This document shows, piece after piece, positions 1 through 12,421 of a stretch of DNA of 64,000 bases; position 1 is the first letter of the stretch; each line of letters starts with the position of its first letter. The notes under the pieces were generated by a model. It had not been told where the DNA came from and made no database searches. It worked only from the letters and a program-made list of their open reading frames with translations. The translations under genes and the position numbers were made by a program. This DNA is from Membranipora membranacea (lineage: Eukaryota > Bryozoa > Gymnolaemata > Cheilostomatida > Membraniporidae), in contig OU612069.1 in assembly GCA_914767715.1 (NCBI GenBank), positions 17,479,387 through 17,543,386 of the forward strand, in the 5' to 3' direction.

Positions 1-73
1 TTTATATCAATCAATTTGGCAGCAAAGATAATATGGATCACTGTCGTTCTTTGAAGTCAGGTTTATATGGATG

Positions 74-79
74 TTTATT
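74..79 (-). promoter_or_regulatory. Possible poly(A) signal for PCID2
   Basis: AATAAA on the minus strand, about 350 bases past the PCID2 stop codon. It is the nearest canonical signal on that strand. Position and motif are the only support; A/T-rich DNA makes chance matches common. Confidence 0.35.
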
Positions 80-431
80 TTATATACTCCAAAAGTCTCC
101 ATGATATTCAAAGTATAAGATCGGTTTTGACATTGAAATATCATACTGTACATTTATAACTAGTCTTATTACATGACATAATAGATGATGTCAATAGTTT
201 CCATACAATATAATGGTGCATTATTGACTGTAGCACAAGAAGGTCAATAAATCTCTTTATCTTAAAACAATGTCTGTGAGTGATATATACAGAGATAAAG
301 AAATATTATGATGACGTTGAGGGCGCGTTACATGATGATTGGGCGAGGGTCTTTTACAGATATTCTATGAGAGTGCGTACTATAAGATGTCTATAAGACG
401 GATGTTTACACGACATCTCTTCTACAGTGCG

Positions 432-3400
432 TTATAGCACTTCTGTGAGAGCAGGGAAGGGTTCCTGTTTGCTGACTACGACAGTTCTGTGGGCGTGTGA
501 GATGTAGCCTTTAATCTTACCCTGTAACACAGTGAACTAAAATGTAAGTTAAAGTTAAAACATAGGTTAACAATCTGTGAACCCATAATTTCCTGATGAT
601 TAGAAAAATGTTGGGTCAAAATCAGACAGTCATATTACTACTGGCCAACAAATTGGTGGTGAAACATTGGTTGCCTTCAGATCACCATAAAAAAAATCAG
701 ATATCTATATGAACATGCAAAGCCAGTTTTTTAGTGGCAGCAAAATTGAGTAAGTAGTTTCAGCTGTTACTCAATATTACAATATTACCACTGCGATCAA
801 CATAAAGAACTCCACTAGAATTAACTGTCCAGCCCTTACCACCCAATTTAGTAACTGGAAGTGAACAATAGGAGGAGGCTGCCACCAAACTAACAGGTTT
901 GTTTTATTATATGAAAAGTTGATATGTTAACCCAGTAAATCAAATACTGTGAGTTCATAGGGCAAATAAAAATTACCAAAAAATGAAAATTGTGGAAAAT
1001 AGGAATTAGTTTTTTTTCAATTATTTTAGCAAGGATCTTCGTGTATCATAGTGGTCAGGGGGAGGCAATAAATCACTATGATCCCAATTTTCAGACTTTG
1101 CAACAGTTTTACTGCAGTTAGGTTCACAGGCTGTTATATTTCATATGCCTTAATGACTTTTCAGCCTGAGACCTTTTAAAAACCATACCAAACATGGCCT
1201 AGTAGGACTGTCACTTTAAAATCCCTATATGAGAGAAAAACTGAAACCAAAAGACAATTTTGAGCCTAATGATTACATACCTCATATATAAGATTAGCAA
1301 TGATACATTCAGCCTCATCTATATCGATATCTTCATACTTCATAAGCTGTAGAGCAGATAGGAATGAGCTGACTGGTAACTGATGTGTCTTCAGTAATAT
1401 CCATCTGTAGTATAGTCAAGAAATAATAAAGGTGTGGTGATTAACGTAAGAATTATAAGAATGTACGAGAATTACTGATCAGATTCGGTGTGTGTATTTT
1501 TCTGATCGATAATGCATGAATCGATTCACAAAGCCATCATCTTCAATACCAATTTAATGGTCAGATAAATTGATTTTTATCTACCCTAGGGGAGAAAATG
1601 TTAGCTAGAGTTTAGTAGAGCTTGGTAGAGGTTGAGTTGAAGTTAGCCAGTACTATAGCAAAGTAAAGAGTGTGTGCAAATTATAGCAAGGCTTAAATTT
1701 GTCTATTTGAAGCAACCTCAAAATGGAGAATTTTTCTAGTTGCAATAACATTATTCCCTTTAGATGTTTATTATTCCCACTAATGTCCCATATATTTAAG
1801 TAAACATGGCTGAGAAGTATGCATTAGCAACTTACACTTTCTTGAAGAGATTTCTGTAAGTAATAATCTTCAGTTTTTCCAGTATAAGATAAACTCCGGA
1901 TTTGATGAAGAATTGTTCGTGAGCTTGTAAAGCCTCAGTTAACTTCAGCAGATTTCCATGTCTGTAAAACAGAAATATTTTATGAAGAATGATACAATGT
2001 GGGCTAAGTACCAAGGCTTACATTGGGTAGGGATAATGGTTATTCATGTGGAATTTGAGGATGCATACAAACGATTTAGCAGATAAGATGGGTATCATAT
2101 TATGTAATATAAAAAAGGTTTGCATAATATATCCAAGTACGACCATCTGGACCTCTGAATATGATGCATGCCAAATATCAATATATGGCTAGAAAGTTGT
2201 CCTCTCTCTGACATTAAGAAGACAACTCCAAAGTATGCACCATGCATTTATTGCTAGTTTTCGCTAAATTCTGGTAAGGATAAGCTGAATGAATGAATAT
2301 TTGTGCAGCTAGTAACCAGTAATCCAATATTCCCTTAACCACAAGTAGGTTTGACAACTTTGGAGTTATCAGAGCTTAGGAGGTCATTTTTGCTTCATTC
2401 AAGTGTTCATGTTCATTCAATATGATCGCTAGTGATTACACGGAGTATGATTTTTTTTTTAAATTTAGTTAAAATTGCAAGTTTCTGTCTCTGTCTGAAG
2501 ACTGAGAAATACAGTGCTGGCCGCCATATTTGGCCCCAAGTTGCTCTCAGTTTGCAGGCAGGTCGGAGCACACCTGGGATGCAATTGAGCCCAGGAGTCA
2601 ATAGACTGCAGCGGGTTTCGAACCCGAGACACTTGCGCGTTAGAGGGCAGGCGCTCTAACCAACTGAGCTACCTCCTATCCCTAGGGTTAGTAGTAGAGG
2701 CAAAAGATTGAAGAGTAAATGGTATTCACCTCACAGCATCAGCGACATCCGAGAACTGAGTTAGATCATACTTCTGTAAAGCTTGTTTACTTGGCAGTCT
2801 TCCCTATAATGGAGATTACACAGCAAATTAACAAAATGGAGAATAACAAATTGGAGAATAGGCCAAAAGCAGCCTAGCTGTAACTGCTCAATAAAAAAAT
2901 GGCACGGACAATTTTTGATGGCAGGAATCTGATCGCATATTATACTTCATTGATGTTTCTTCTGTAAAATTCACCGGGTGTACCCAGTTGTAGTGGTCAT
3001 ATTTAGAAATTAAAAGGTGTTTTGTTTTTGCATTATATGTGTGGGGACATAACTCCTATTCTGTGTAATATTACTAATCTAATCTTCAGAGAATTCCAGG
3101 TTGAAACTGCATTGTGGGGATTTTGTTGACTTTCCAATTTATTTACCATGTAAACTTGCACAAGTCTGCTCGTGTTAGATCAGGACAAATTTAAAATTTT
3201 CAATAAGTATAATGTCAGATCTTTATGAGGTTAGTATGATACTGTCTTGCGGCAGCATATCCGCAATATTTCTCAAAATTGCATATAATAAGTGAAATGT
3301 TAAGAATTCAATAAAAGGTGTTTCTAGGGTGGAACAACGTGCTGAATCCAATATTAAGGGTGTACCTAGTTGTAGCGATCATGTCAGCGGCAGCATATCC

Positions 3401-6400
3401 TCATTTCCTCTAAAAATTGCTTTTAATGAGTGAAATATTTAGAGTTTAAATAAAAGGTAGGCAAATGGACCAAACTTGGTCTAGTGTACCCAGTCGTAGA
3501 AATCATGTCAGCAGAAGATCGGCAGCGCGGCAGCATGTCGCAATTTTTCTCAAAATCGCTTATAATAAGTAATAATAGTTTTAAACAAGGGTATATCTAG
3601 GGTAGAACAACGTGCTTAATCTAAAACTGAGAATGTACCCGGTTGTAGCAATCATGTCAGCAGCAGCGCGGCAGCATACCTGTAATTTTCTTAACAATCA
3701 GTTAGGTAAGTGAAATGTTAAGTGATTAATATGGTCAGCTGGAAACACGACTATATGTATGATTTTAACAAGATATTCTATCACATCATTTTAAAAGGTG
3801 GTCAGCGACAGCACTACATCTCAATGAGAACAAGACAAAAAGCAGCCTAGACATGAGACAAATTTGATGTAGGAAAAAAGTGTGTACCCAGTTGAAGAGG
3901 TCAGCCGCAGCACTACTGCATATCCCAAATATTCATACTATCGATATGTGATTAGTGGGAAGTCAAGAGTTTGATGCAGTTGACTATAGTCCTGGGTTCT
4001 ACATTGTATATGTTTTATCATTGCATGTGGTGGTTGGTGAGAGACAGCGCTACAGCATATCCCCATATCATGTCATTAGCATGTTAGGAAAGTATGCGAA
4101 GCTGGCATATCTAAGTTTTTCAGACTCTGACAGTTGGGTTTCTTTGCTGAAAAGTGAGGCACTCATTGAACTCTTTGCTCATGTGTTATGCAAAAGATAT
4201 CCAGCCGAAAAATGACATAAGAGGCAATTGAAAAATCAAAAATGTTGTTGGTAATTGCCCAAAGACAGTGGTCTTAAGACCATACAATATCATAATAGTC
4301 CCATAAGAAGTTTGACATAATTCAATTGAAATTTTTCAATTTGTGCTGGTCTGATACGAGCAGACTTCTCTCATACCTGACAAGTCTCCCCTTTTTGGTA
4401 GGGAGGCTCCCAGTTTTTAGGTTTTTTTTAGTTTTTTTTTTTCCACCCCCTCCCTATCTCCCTTCTTCCTCCCATTTTCCAACCTCAACAGTGCATATAC
4501 CTATCATATGGCTTATTACCGTTACTGCTCGTATGTAAAGTCAGGTGAAAGGACGCAATTCATGATATGAAAGCTCAAGTTTTGGCTTTTGAATATGACA
4601 AATGATGGCTGGATTGTGCCGGCACTGCGGGACGCAGAGCCGTATCCCAGGTTGGGAGTTTGTCCGCAGAGACCTCCTGATTTCTGGGTCTACCTACTTG
4701 TCATGTATGACTTCTCTACAAGTTTACTTCGTGAATTAATTGCCATGTCAACAAATCCCACAATGCAATTTCAACCTGGAATTCCCTGATGATTAGATTA
4801 GTTAGACTACACAGAATAGGAGTTATTTCCCCACACATATAATGCCAAAACAAAACACCTTTTAATTTCTAAATATGACCACTACAACTGGGTACACCCG
4901 GTGAATTTTACAGAACATACACCAATGAAGTATAAAACGTGATCTATATCCTGCCATCAAATATTGTCCGTGCCATAAAAACTTATGCTATAGCTGCTTC
5001 TGGCCTAGAATAGCAAAATGGAGAATAGCAAAATGAAGAATAGCAAAATTGGAGAATAGCAAAATGGAGAATAACAAATTTCATACTACAGTATTCTCTG
5101 TTCTTGAATTGTCATCATGGTTTCAGATGAAGCCAACTGAGACGTTAGTGAATAAAAAATCTCCAACATTGTCATTAACCCAAGTGAATTCATACACAAG
5201 GACAACTTTAAATTTTACTGTGTTTTAACTGCTAGACCGGTAGAATGTTGAAATATCACTGCGAGGTCAGGCTAGGTTGTGGGGCGGATTTTCTTGGCAC
5301 GTTTTCATCTGGGTGCAAACAATGCAGTAGGATTCAAACCAAACTGCAGTCATCTTTAATGCAAGGTAGCTATGAAAGTAAACCAAGATCAGAAAAATTG
5401 CCCACTCACCATTAACATTTTGACAGGTAGCAGAGATATGAGGATGAGCCTTTTATTGGCCCGAGATATTCTGTGGCATCGCTCAAAAGCAAAGGTAAGA
5501 TACTCGTCCGCTGACTTAAAATCATTTTCAAACATACACTTCCTTCCTACATAGTATCTGTGAGCAGAAAATAAAACAGAGGTGGCTATCTCTTAGTAGT
5601 CATTCGATGATCATATTATTGTTAGCATCATATTCTTCAGATTGGAAGGTTTTGTCTTCCTTGCAAACCCGAACAATTTATAGTGGACTGATCATCTTCA
5701 TTAAACCACTGCTGACACAGCTGGGCTTCGCCCAGCAGAGCTACCAGTGAAAAGTTTAAATAGAGAGTTGTGGCATCAAAACATCTAGCTTTGCATGGAG
5801 TTATATGAGTTTTAAGATATGAGCTCTCAAAAAATAAGGAGTATCTTCTTCCCCAGCTATCCGCCATTAGTGATGACAAAAGTTGACCCTGACCAATCAG
5901 GTGCCTTTAAAATCAGGCTGAGATCCATCGCTAATAAAGTTGTTGGATCTCAGCTAGATTTTAAAGGCACCTGATTGGTCAGGGTCCCCTTTTGTCATCA
6001 CCATTGGCGGGTGGCTGGGGAAGAAGATACTCCTTACTTTTTGAGAGCTCAAATAACACCATGCAAAGCGACTGGCTAGATGTTTTGATGCCACAACTCT
6101 CTATTTAAATTTGTCACTGATGGCTCTGCTGGGCAAAGCCAAGCTGTGTCAGCAGTGGTTAGACACTCGAAATACATGTTTGAGTTGCTGACGGTGAATA
6201 TCTATAATATAATCATATCAGAGACTATAGATAATATATCCATAGTCTCTGATCATATTACATATATAATATTGCTGTCTGTCAGGGTTAACAATGAAGG
6301 ACGCTGATGTGCCTGCAAAGGAAGTGTTTTATAGTGGCGATTAGGTTTCCAAGTCATTAGTGGCACTCTTCAACCAGTGACAGTCGTAACCCAGCGTGAA

Positions 6401-9400
6401 GCATATCTGCTATCATGGCTGGAGCTGCAGTGCTGACGCTGAACAATGGTGCTTTTAAATCCTTCGAGAGAACACAGGTTGAAACAACAAAAACCTCATT
6501 GACAGACATATAAAGTATGAAAGTTTCAATATGTTGTTCTTAGGGAATGGGAGACACCCTAGCTTTATTGATTGTTAGCGTACAATAAAAGTCAGGGAGA
6601 TAATTGACATGATATTCTTGTTGAGCGCTAAATTAGTTCCCTAAATGCAGGAATAAATTTCTAGCAGTTAGGTCTTGCGAATTGTCATGCCTTCTTTCAT
6701 AGGGCAATGTCAGGAGTTGTCCTACTCTATAGGGGGCTGGACAGATAAGATGATGAATTTCGACATGGGGGTAGCTCACACCTAGTGGTATGGTAGTCAG
6801 CACAATAAAGATAGAAACAAAATATTGCCCATATTTCATAAACCTAACAAATAAACCTACCTGTATGTGACTAGCTGGGAGAGTGAGAATTTATCTTTGA
6901 TAGGAAGACTATCTATAGCCCTGGTGAGAGGTTTACACAGATGTAGCTTGTTTATCTAAAAGTAGAGCAAAGATTGTTCATAACTCCATACATACAATAA
7001 TGTACAGTATCAGGAAGCACTGGACTAGTAAAATTATAATAGACTAATAGCCTCAAATCGATGTGTGATGGGACTGCAGAAATTACGTATATGAAACTGT
7101 CATGCCTGTAGGGAAACAGTCTACGCGCTCAGACTGCAAATATAGTATAGACCACTTGTGATACCCTGTTATCAAAGGTGCCGCTATCTAGACACAATCC
7201 CGAGTCTAAACAATTAAACTTGAGACTATGTAGACATATATATGTAGCCCATCAGCTTGTGTCAATAATATTTATATTACATATACGGATGATTAGAGAC
7301 TATGAAATGTGTACAAATGTAGCATTGCTTGTTATCCACTTTCATATGAGATATCTGGAAGAAAATGGCATCATATATACATGTATAGAAAAGTAATTCA
7401 TCAATTTTGACCAATTACATATCTCGGCTCAACTGTGATGGGTGTAGTTTGAGTATGCTTACCCTGAAGTAAATCTTGAAGAGCTGGTTTACAAGATTCA
7501 ACATTCCCCACTTTTTAGAGTTTGCTGGTGCAGATCGGCTGTAAAAAACAAACAAAGTTATGTATGCAATCATCTAAACTGAATTAACAAGATATTGAGG
7601 TTATCCTACATCAGTTGGGTTTCCATCGCTAGCAAATTGTGAAAATTAGAGTATACTATCAGGGACAGCCATAGACATAAAAATGCTGTGTATATTCATG
7701 GGGTAAGCTATGTTATCTATATTTGAAGTTGTCTATACTTGAAGCTACCTTTCTATGCTTGCTATATAGGCCTAATCCTCAGCCAATATTGATATCAGCT
7801 GCCTGCTATATATATTTGATTCTACCCAAACATTGATATTCAATAAGTTTGATGATCAGCCTGTTAACAGGTAGAGTAGGTTAAGTAAACATAGATGAAA
7901 AACCAATTACAACCGATGCCAATACCCAAATACCTTATGCACTGACGATTAGACCCATTTTACATCAGTGCCTTCATACCACCAATTCCAAGAAATATTG
8001 TAACAGTGACTTCTCACCATGTCGGGCTGGAACAAGTTGGATCCAGTTTACCTGCATACTAGTTGCTCTCCCTCCACTAGTCACCCCAGTGGCTGGCGGG
8101 GTGACAAGTGGAGGGGGAGCAACTCCGAATGCAGATAACTGGATAAGACTTTGTCTAACCAATGAGGGAGTTCATTGGTCTAATGTCTGGCAATTGATGC
8201 TCCATCCAGCAGGTATCATATTTTATCTGCACTAAGGTTGTAAAACTGACCTGTCACTAGCACAAACCCTGAAGCAGGCCATCAGACCATCAGCTGCTTT
8301 CTCCAACATCTCACCTTTCTTAGATGTGTGAAACTTACGAGCTCTCTGTGTCTCTGCCTGAAAGATACAGATTAAATTAAACTTTATTTAATAGAAATAT
8401 AAAATTCATCTGATTCAATGCCAATGGAATTTAATGCACTCTGTCAATTTCATTTGCAGAATGATTCATAGTATCCAATATCACCGGTATGGCCATATAT
8501 ATCCATGTGTTGGTGAAAGATGCTATGGCCTTCCCCTCAGCTTACTTTAGGCTATGATCTATTGACATGTACATTGAAAGCTTGTTTTATAAAGCTATAT
8601 GGGAGTGGGAGTGTAATTCAGGTAAACTTATAAAAATACTGAAGATGAAGATCAAGTATTATTAATTTTGCCGGGATTGAGGTGCCCTGCTTCTAAGGGT
8701 GCACGGATATATCAGAATAGGGGAAGCATATCAGTTTAAGATAACTATTATCAACATCGGTTTGACGCACAAAGGAGTAGTTTTCCATTGTTGATAGACT
8801 TGGAATGATCCGCTTGAAAAAAAGCCCAGAAATGATATAACTAAGGAAATTTCATATAACAGCATCATAATCAGGCAATGATGCATTTCACAGCAGGTAT
8901 GAGCACTCACCGACAAGGCAAATAGCCTGAGATCGATACACAGAACGAACATGATAGGTAGAGCCCAGTTCTCATCCTTCATCGCCTGCATAGCCTTCGA
9001 GAATGCTGTCACAGCCGCTGCCTGACATCCGAAAGCTTCAATAAAGTTGTGATTACTAACCGCCCATAGAGCTCTAAAAATTAAAATTAAAACACTCGCA
9101 TGAGAATGTAACTCCAAATAATGACAACTTTATAAAAAAAAAGCCAGGAAGACAGCAGCAGCCAAGTTACTACATCTATGAATGAGTGAGCAATCCTTTG
9201 CAGTAACTTATAAAATTGCCAGAAGGAACAGGTCTAAGTAGTATGACAGCAGTTGCATATGATTGAAACCCAGGCACTCTCAGCCATATTGAGACCTGAT
9301 GTAAATAGAATTATAGTTGAGTGCAGAATCTGCTATTCCATGAACCAATTTTATCGGGCAAACAGTATGTCAAATCAATTTTATCACAGTATATTTCTAA

Positions 9401-10913
9401 GCGAAATCCTCCAAACCAGTCCCACCCCTTGTCAATGTGTTGTCACTGATTGGCTGTTGTGTGGGTATGAGAGCCAATGCCAGGTCACTGAATGTACCCG
9501 TCGACATATAGTGACTTCGAAACTTGTATTGATAAGTTCTTTCTTACCTGGCTTTGGCTCTCACCACCCTCAGCCATTCAATGCCCAGCCCCCCCCAATA
9601 ACAAAAAAAATATTTTAACGTGATTTAATATCTGTCTAGGTGACAGTTTTCCAACAACAGCCAACGCCTTACCTGATATGAGCAGCTACTATCTCATCCC
9701 AGGGCTGTCTGAGGATCTGTTCACATTTCTGTTCAGGATTCTGTAGCTGTAGTCGAGGGTTGTTGATGTGTGGATGTTTGAACGATAGCAAAGGCTAAAG
9801 AAACACAAAAGATTACAGCATTAACAACACAAAGAACAAGTAGGCTCTATGTTGATGATCTTTTTTATGATGCAATCTGATCAACTCCGCACCTTGCACG
9901 TTATTTTACACTTGCTTTTATTTCAGGTTAGATACTTTGCAAATCTTAAACATGGCAGCAGGCAGCAATTGGCACAATTGACCAACCAGTCCATAGTCAA
10001 AAAGTCAACTTGATATTGCAAATTAATTCATTACTCAGGAGTTTTGCACACACATCCAACATCCACATCAACCCATTCCATTTCATTCATCCACTGCAAC
10101 CTTCGTTAATACAGCATACTTGTATATGGGTATTGTGTACCAAAATAAAAAATTTAGTGATATCACTGTTTGTGCAATGCTACCAACAGTGACCTGGTTA
10201 ACAAGGTAGTCTTGTTCCACAGCTAAGGAGCCCAGATGAGAAGCGATATTAAATAACCTCAGTGATTGATCCATACTCACGGCTAGATTTAGTCCATCAC
10301 GGTCATCAAGGCAATCAGAAACCTACAGAGACAGACATGAAATTTTCCTCAACACAAGAACTAGCATTACCTATCAAATTGGTAACCTCGAGTAGTTGAA
10401 GCTGACGCCTTCAACTTTCCTATGAATTGCTTTTTAGTACATTTCAGAAAAGGTTTATAGGATATAAGCTTCTATTTCATGACATTGACTTTCAATTATA
10501 GCAATTGGAAAATAGCAAGGAGCTGGAAAATATGTCACTTTCAACATTTATCAGTGCAAATTTTTGTACTATGCTATCTTAAATTAAACTCACTCGCCAT
10601 AGTTTCATAAACAATGTACACTTATACAGGAATACACCCTACCTAAGCATGTTAGCTAGCGTGGTGTAGTGGTCTAAGTGTCTGCTTTGCAATCAGATGG
10701 AGACTTATGCCCTGGGTTTGAATCCCAGCTTGGACATTTTTTTAAAATTTTCACTAGTAAGCCTACTAGCGAAATTTAGTACTAGTGAAATTCAGTACCA
10801 GGTCCAGATAGCAAAATTAAACTCTAGCTAAATTAAACTCCTATAGGGTATATAATATATATATCACAAGCACTCACGTGAGATAGATAAGAGTTCAGTG
10901 TGGTGTGAGCCAT
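432..10913 (-). CDS. PCID2: PCI domain-containing protein 2 (TREX-2-type mRNA export factor), complete, 12 exons
   Basis: PCID2 (yeast Thp1 relative) is a PCI/winged-helix subunit of the nuclear TREX-2 mRNA-export complex. Coding exons in gene order on the minus strand: 10878-10913, 10281-10322, 9673-9794, 8911-9073, 8251-8357, 7463-7538, 6861-6955, 5410-5557, 2730-2803, 1836-1961, 1281-1404, 432-521. All have GT/AG borders and compatible phases. They total 1203 nt, 400 residues plus TAA; the human protein is about 399. Recognised blocks: [10 protein letters not shown] at the start, [13 protein letters not shown] (about 30-42), [10 protein letters not shown] (about 100), [19 protein letters not shown] (about 165-182), the PCI core [13 protein letters not shown] (about 215), and [15 protein letters not shown] before residue 330. 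The C-terminus [19 protein letters not shown] is the winged-helix end. The start fits because its exon is short and in phase with a conserved N-terminus. Introns carry SINE, TIR and hairpin elements. Nothing looks broken. Confidence 0.95.
2450..2681 (-). mobile_element. tRNA-derived SINE, copy 1
   Basis: In the minus direction a tRNA-like head begins GGTAGCTCAGTTGGTTAGAG (A box), followed by a B box GGTTCGAAACC. The body contains GTGCTCCGACCTGCCTGC, and the copy ends in a run of about ten A residues (read from plus 2452-2462). The acceptor ends do not pair and the anticodon arm is poor, so it is not a working tRNA. The body block matches the copy at 62855-63080, which defines a family. It lies in the PCID2 intron just below exon 9. 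Confidence 0.75.
2833..2860. repeat. Short 15-bp tandem repeat left of TIR element
   Basis: Two copies of a unit close to AATAGCAAAATGGAG. The same unit occurs about five times right of the element (5007-5080), so the 2.1-kb TIR element looks inserted into this tandem array. Confidence 0.6.
2861..5005. mobile_element. 2.1-kb DNA transposon-like element with ~300-bp terminal inverted repeats
   Basis: Left arm 2861-3170 and right arm 4709-5005 are inverted copies. Both carry the blocks ATGGCACGGACAAT, TTCACCGGGTGTACCCAGTT, GGCATTATATGTGTGGGG (or TGCATTATATGTGTGGGG) and GAATTCCAGGTTGAAA. The inside has imperfect repeats (3230-3930) and no credible transposase, so it is probably non-autonomous. 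It sits entirely in the PCID2 intron between exons 9 and 8 (2804-5409). AGAATA flanks both ends, but because the site is a tandem repeat this cannot be read as a clear target duplication. Confidence 0.75.
3230..3930. repeat. Imperfect ~130-150-bp internal tandem repeat
   Basis: The motif 'GTACC(C/T)AGT(T/C)GTAG..ATCATGTCAG' followed by GCGGCAGCAT and a stretch like TTTCTCAAAATTGC recurs near 3240, 3358, 3485, 3627 and 3885. Copies differ by substitutions and indels. The first words are also part of the terminal inverted repeats, so the array probably arose from them. Confidence 0.65.
5007..5080. repeat. 15-bp tandem repeat right of TIR element
   Basis: About five consecutive copies of AATAGCAAAATGGAG with one-base changes. 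This is the same unit as at 2833-2860. Confidence 0.7.
5703..6160. repeat. Large hairpin: ~220-bp inverted repeat with 18-bp spacer
   Basis: Left arm 5703-5926 and right arm 5945-6160 are highly similar reverse complements. Shared blocks include ACCACTGCTGACACAGCT, AGAGAGTTGTGGCATCAAAA, AGGAGTATCTTCTTCCCCAG and CCTGACCAATCAGGTGCCTT. The spacer is only 18 bases, so transcripts of either strand could fold into a long duplex. It lies in the PCID2 intron between exons 8 and 7. It could be a fold-back/MITE element or a local palindromic duplication. Confidence 0.85.
8034..8151. mobile_element. Palindromic MITE, 'GTTGCTCCCCCTC' family, copy A
   Basis: An inverted repeat runs from AAGTTGGATCCAGTT through TAGTTGCTCTCCCTCCACTAG to the mirror TGGAGGGGGAGCAACTCC and AACTGGATAAGACTT. 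Related copies occur near 21570, 24313, 51745 and 59408. It lies in the PCID2 intron between exons 6 and 5. Confidence 0.7.
10664..10740 (+). mobile_element. tRNA-like sequence (SINE head or tRNA pseudogene)
   Basis: An A-box-like GTGGTGTAGTGGTCTAAGTG and a B box GGTTTGAATCCC are spaced as in a tRNA with a longish variable region, and T residues follow directly. The acceptor ends GCTAGCG and TTGGACA cannot pair, so a working tRNA is unlikely. No SINE body was recognised. Confidence 0.5.
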
Positions 10914-11681
10914 GATTCCGCTTGCCGTCAAATGGATGTTTATGTTATCACTATTCCACAGCAATATAAAATCTGCAATTACACATAGGGCTCTTCATTG
11001 AGAAGACGGTTTTTAGAGTCTTTTTAGAACAGCATAAATTTTGTATTGGGTTGTTTGGTAATTTTTTGACTTAGGCTATCATCCAAAACCAAGCATTAGA
11101 ACCTAATGTTAATTCATCTGGTGGTATGTTAGACCATTGTGAGCAACGGTGTCCTGACGACAATTAAATTGCATTAGCACATGTCATCAGAAATATGGAG
11201 TGGTGATTAGCCTGTCTTTTTTGTATGCCAAGAGTAATAGGCCAGGCCATGATCATTGCATGAATTGCCAGTCAGCCATATACAATGCTACTAAGAACCC
11301 TGGACCATGCATATTTTGATTTATAGTGACTCTATGTAACTCACTGGCAAGCAAGTGTGAAACTTTGATAACAGGGGGGTGGTTCCACACCTAACTTGAT
11401 TTTGTAATGAGGAGGGGGGATTACATGAATCAATTGAGAAATACATATTAAAGCTCAGTTTTCTGGTAGTATGCTAAAATAACAAAAGCTCAAGGTAGGC
11501 AGTCAAACATTGTCATGTCAGAGTAAAGCCTCTGGTTTTTGAGCAGACCAGTGCTTGAAACGGAAGTAACAGGTATTTCACCAAAGAACTTTATTTTGTT
11601 ATGGAATAGCATTTCTTCATTCACCAAGCATCCTGTATCATGAAGTAAGGCATTGTGTGCACAGTCATACCCCATAGTAGT
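10914..11681. other. Upstream region of PCID2, no gene seen
   Basis: This holds the PCID2 5' side and A/T-rich unique-looking DNA. I see no exon with credible splice borders on either strand and no clear TATA box. Confidence 0.5.
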
Positions 11682-12129
11682 CAGGGGGTCTTTCAATTAG
11701 AAACAGCCAAAATCGCAATGTTATCGCTCACTCACTGAGTGAGCAATACCTGCTAGGGGTCTCGCTTTCAGATCGCTCAGTCACTTGATAGAACTATATA
11801 CATTCTGAGTGGGCGATTTGGGAGCGATTTTCTCTAATTGAAACACCAAGTTCCATTCCATTCCTTTCTAATCTCACTCGGAGTGTAGGGGCTCCTCTAT
11901 CGAGATATATAGTATTGAGTCGATTGTAGTGATCGGTACTGTAACTGTGTAGAAATAACTTTTTTGAATGTTTCTGGAAGTGTTTAGGTTAAGGCAACTG
12001 AATAATGTTCTATTGTCAAATATGATTGTCAGATATCGAGACTCTGAGCAACGTAGGCTTTAGGTGAGAGCAGCGGTGTTATAATGTTATAAGGTATATG
12101 GTCAGCAAAGGGTTAGATTGAAGAAAATG

Positions 12130-12310
12130 AGATGCTTGTGTGAGACATGTGTTGTCCATCCCACCCACCCGCCAGGGCGCACCCACCATCGCTAGGATGG
12201 AGGGTGACCAAATGGGGTCCCACGAGGCGCAGTGCAACCAGCACACGCCGGCCGGGGCCACAAGTCCCCGGACCCGCGGGGATCCACAATGCAGGGCTAG
12301 GTCGATAGAC
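12130..12310. other. GC-rich block beside LINE remnant
   Basis: Markedly GC-rich (for example CCCACCCGCCAGGGCGCACC and CACACGCCGGCCGGGGCC) within A/T-rich surroundings. It lies 3' of the minus-strand LINE fragment, so it could be the LINE's 3' untranslated region. No reading frame is convincing. Confidence 0.4.
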
Positions 12311-12421
12311 GTCAGTGGGCGTAGTACAGATTTAAGTAAGGTATCTAATTAGCTTGTTCATACAATATTTATAATACATATTGATACATATTTAGTATAA
12401 TGGAGAAAATAAGGATGCAGA

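Noticed and set aside
2600-2681. tRNA gene on the minus strand
   Set aside because: A and B boxes are good but acceptor ends do not pair and a SINE body and A tail follow.
10664-10740. Functional tRNA gene
   Set aside because: The acceptor arms cannot pair, and the anticodon stem has a mismatch.
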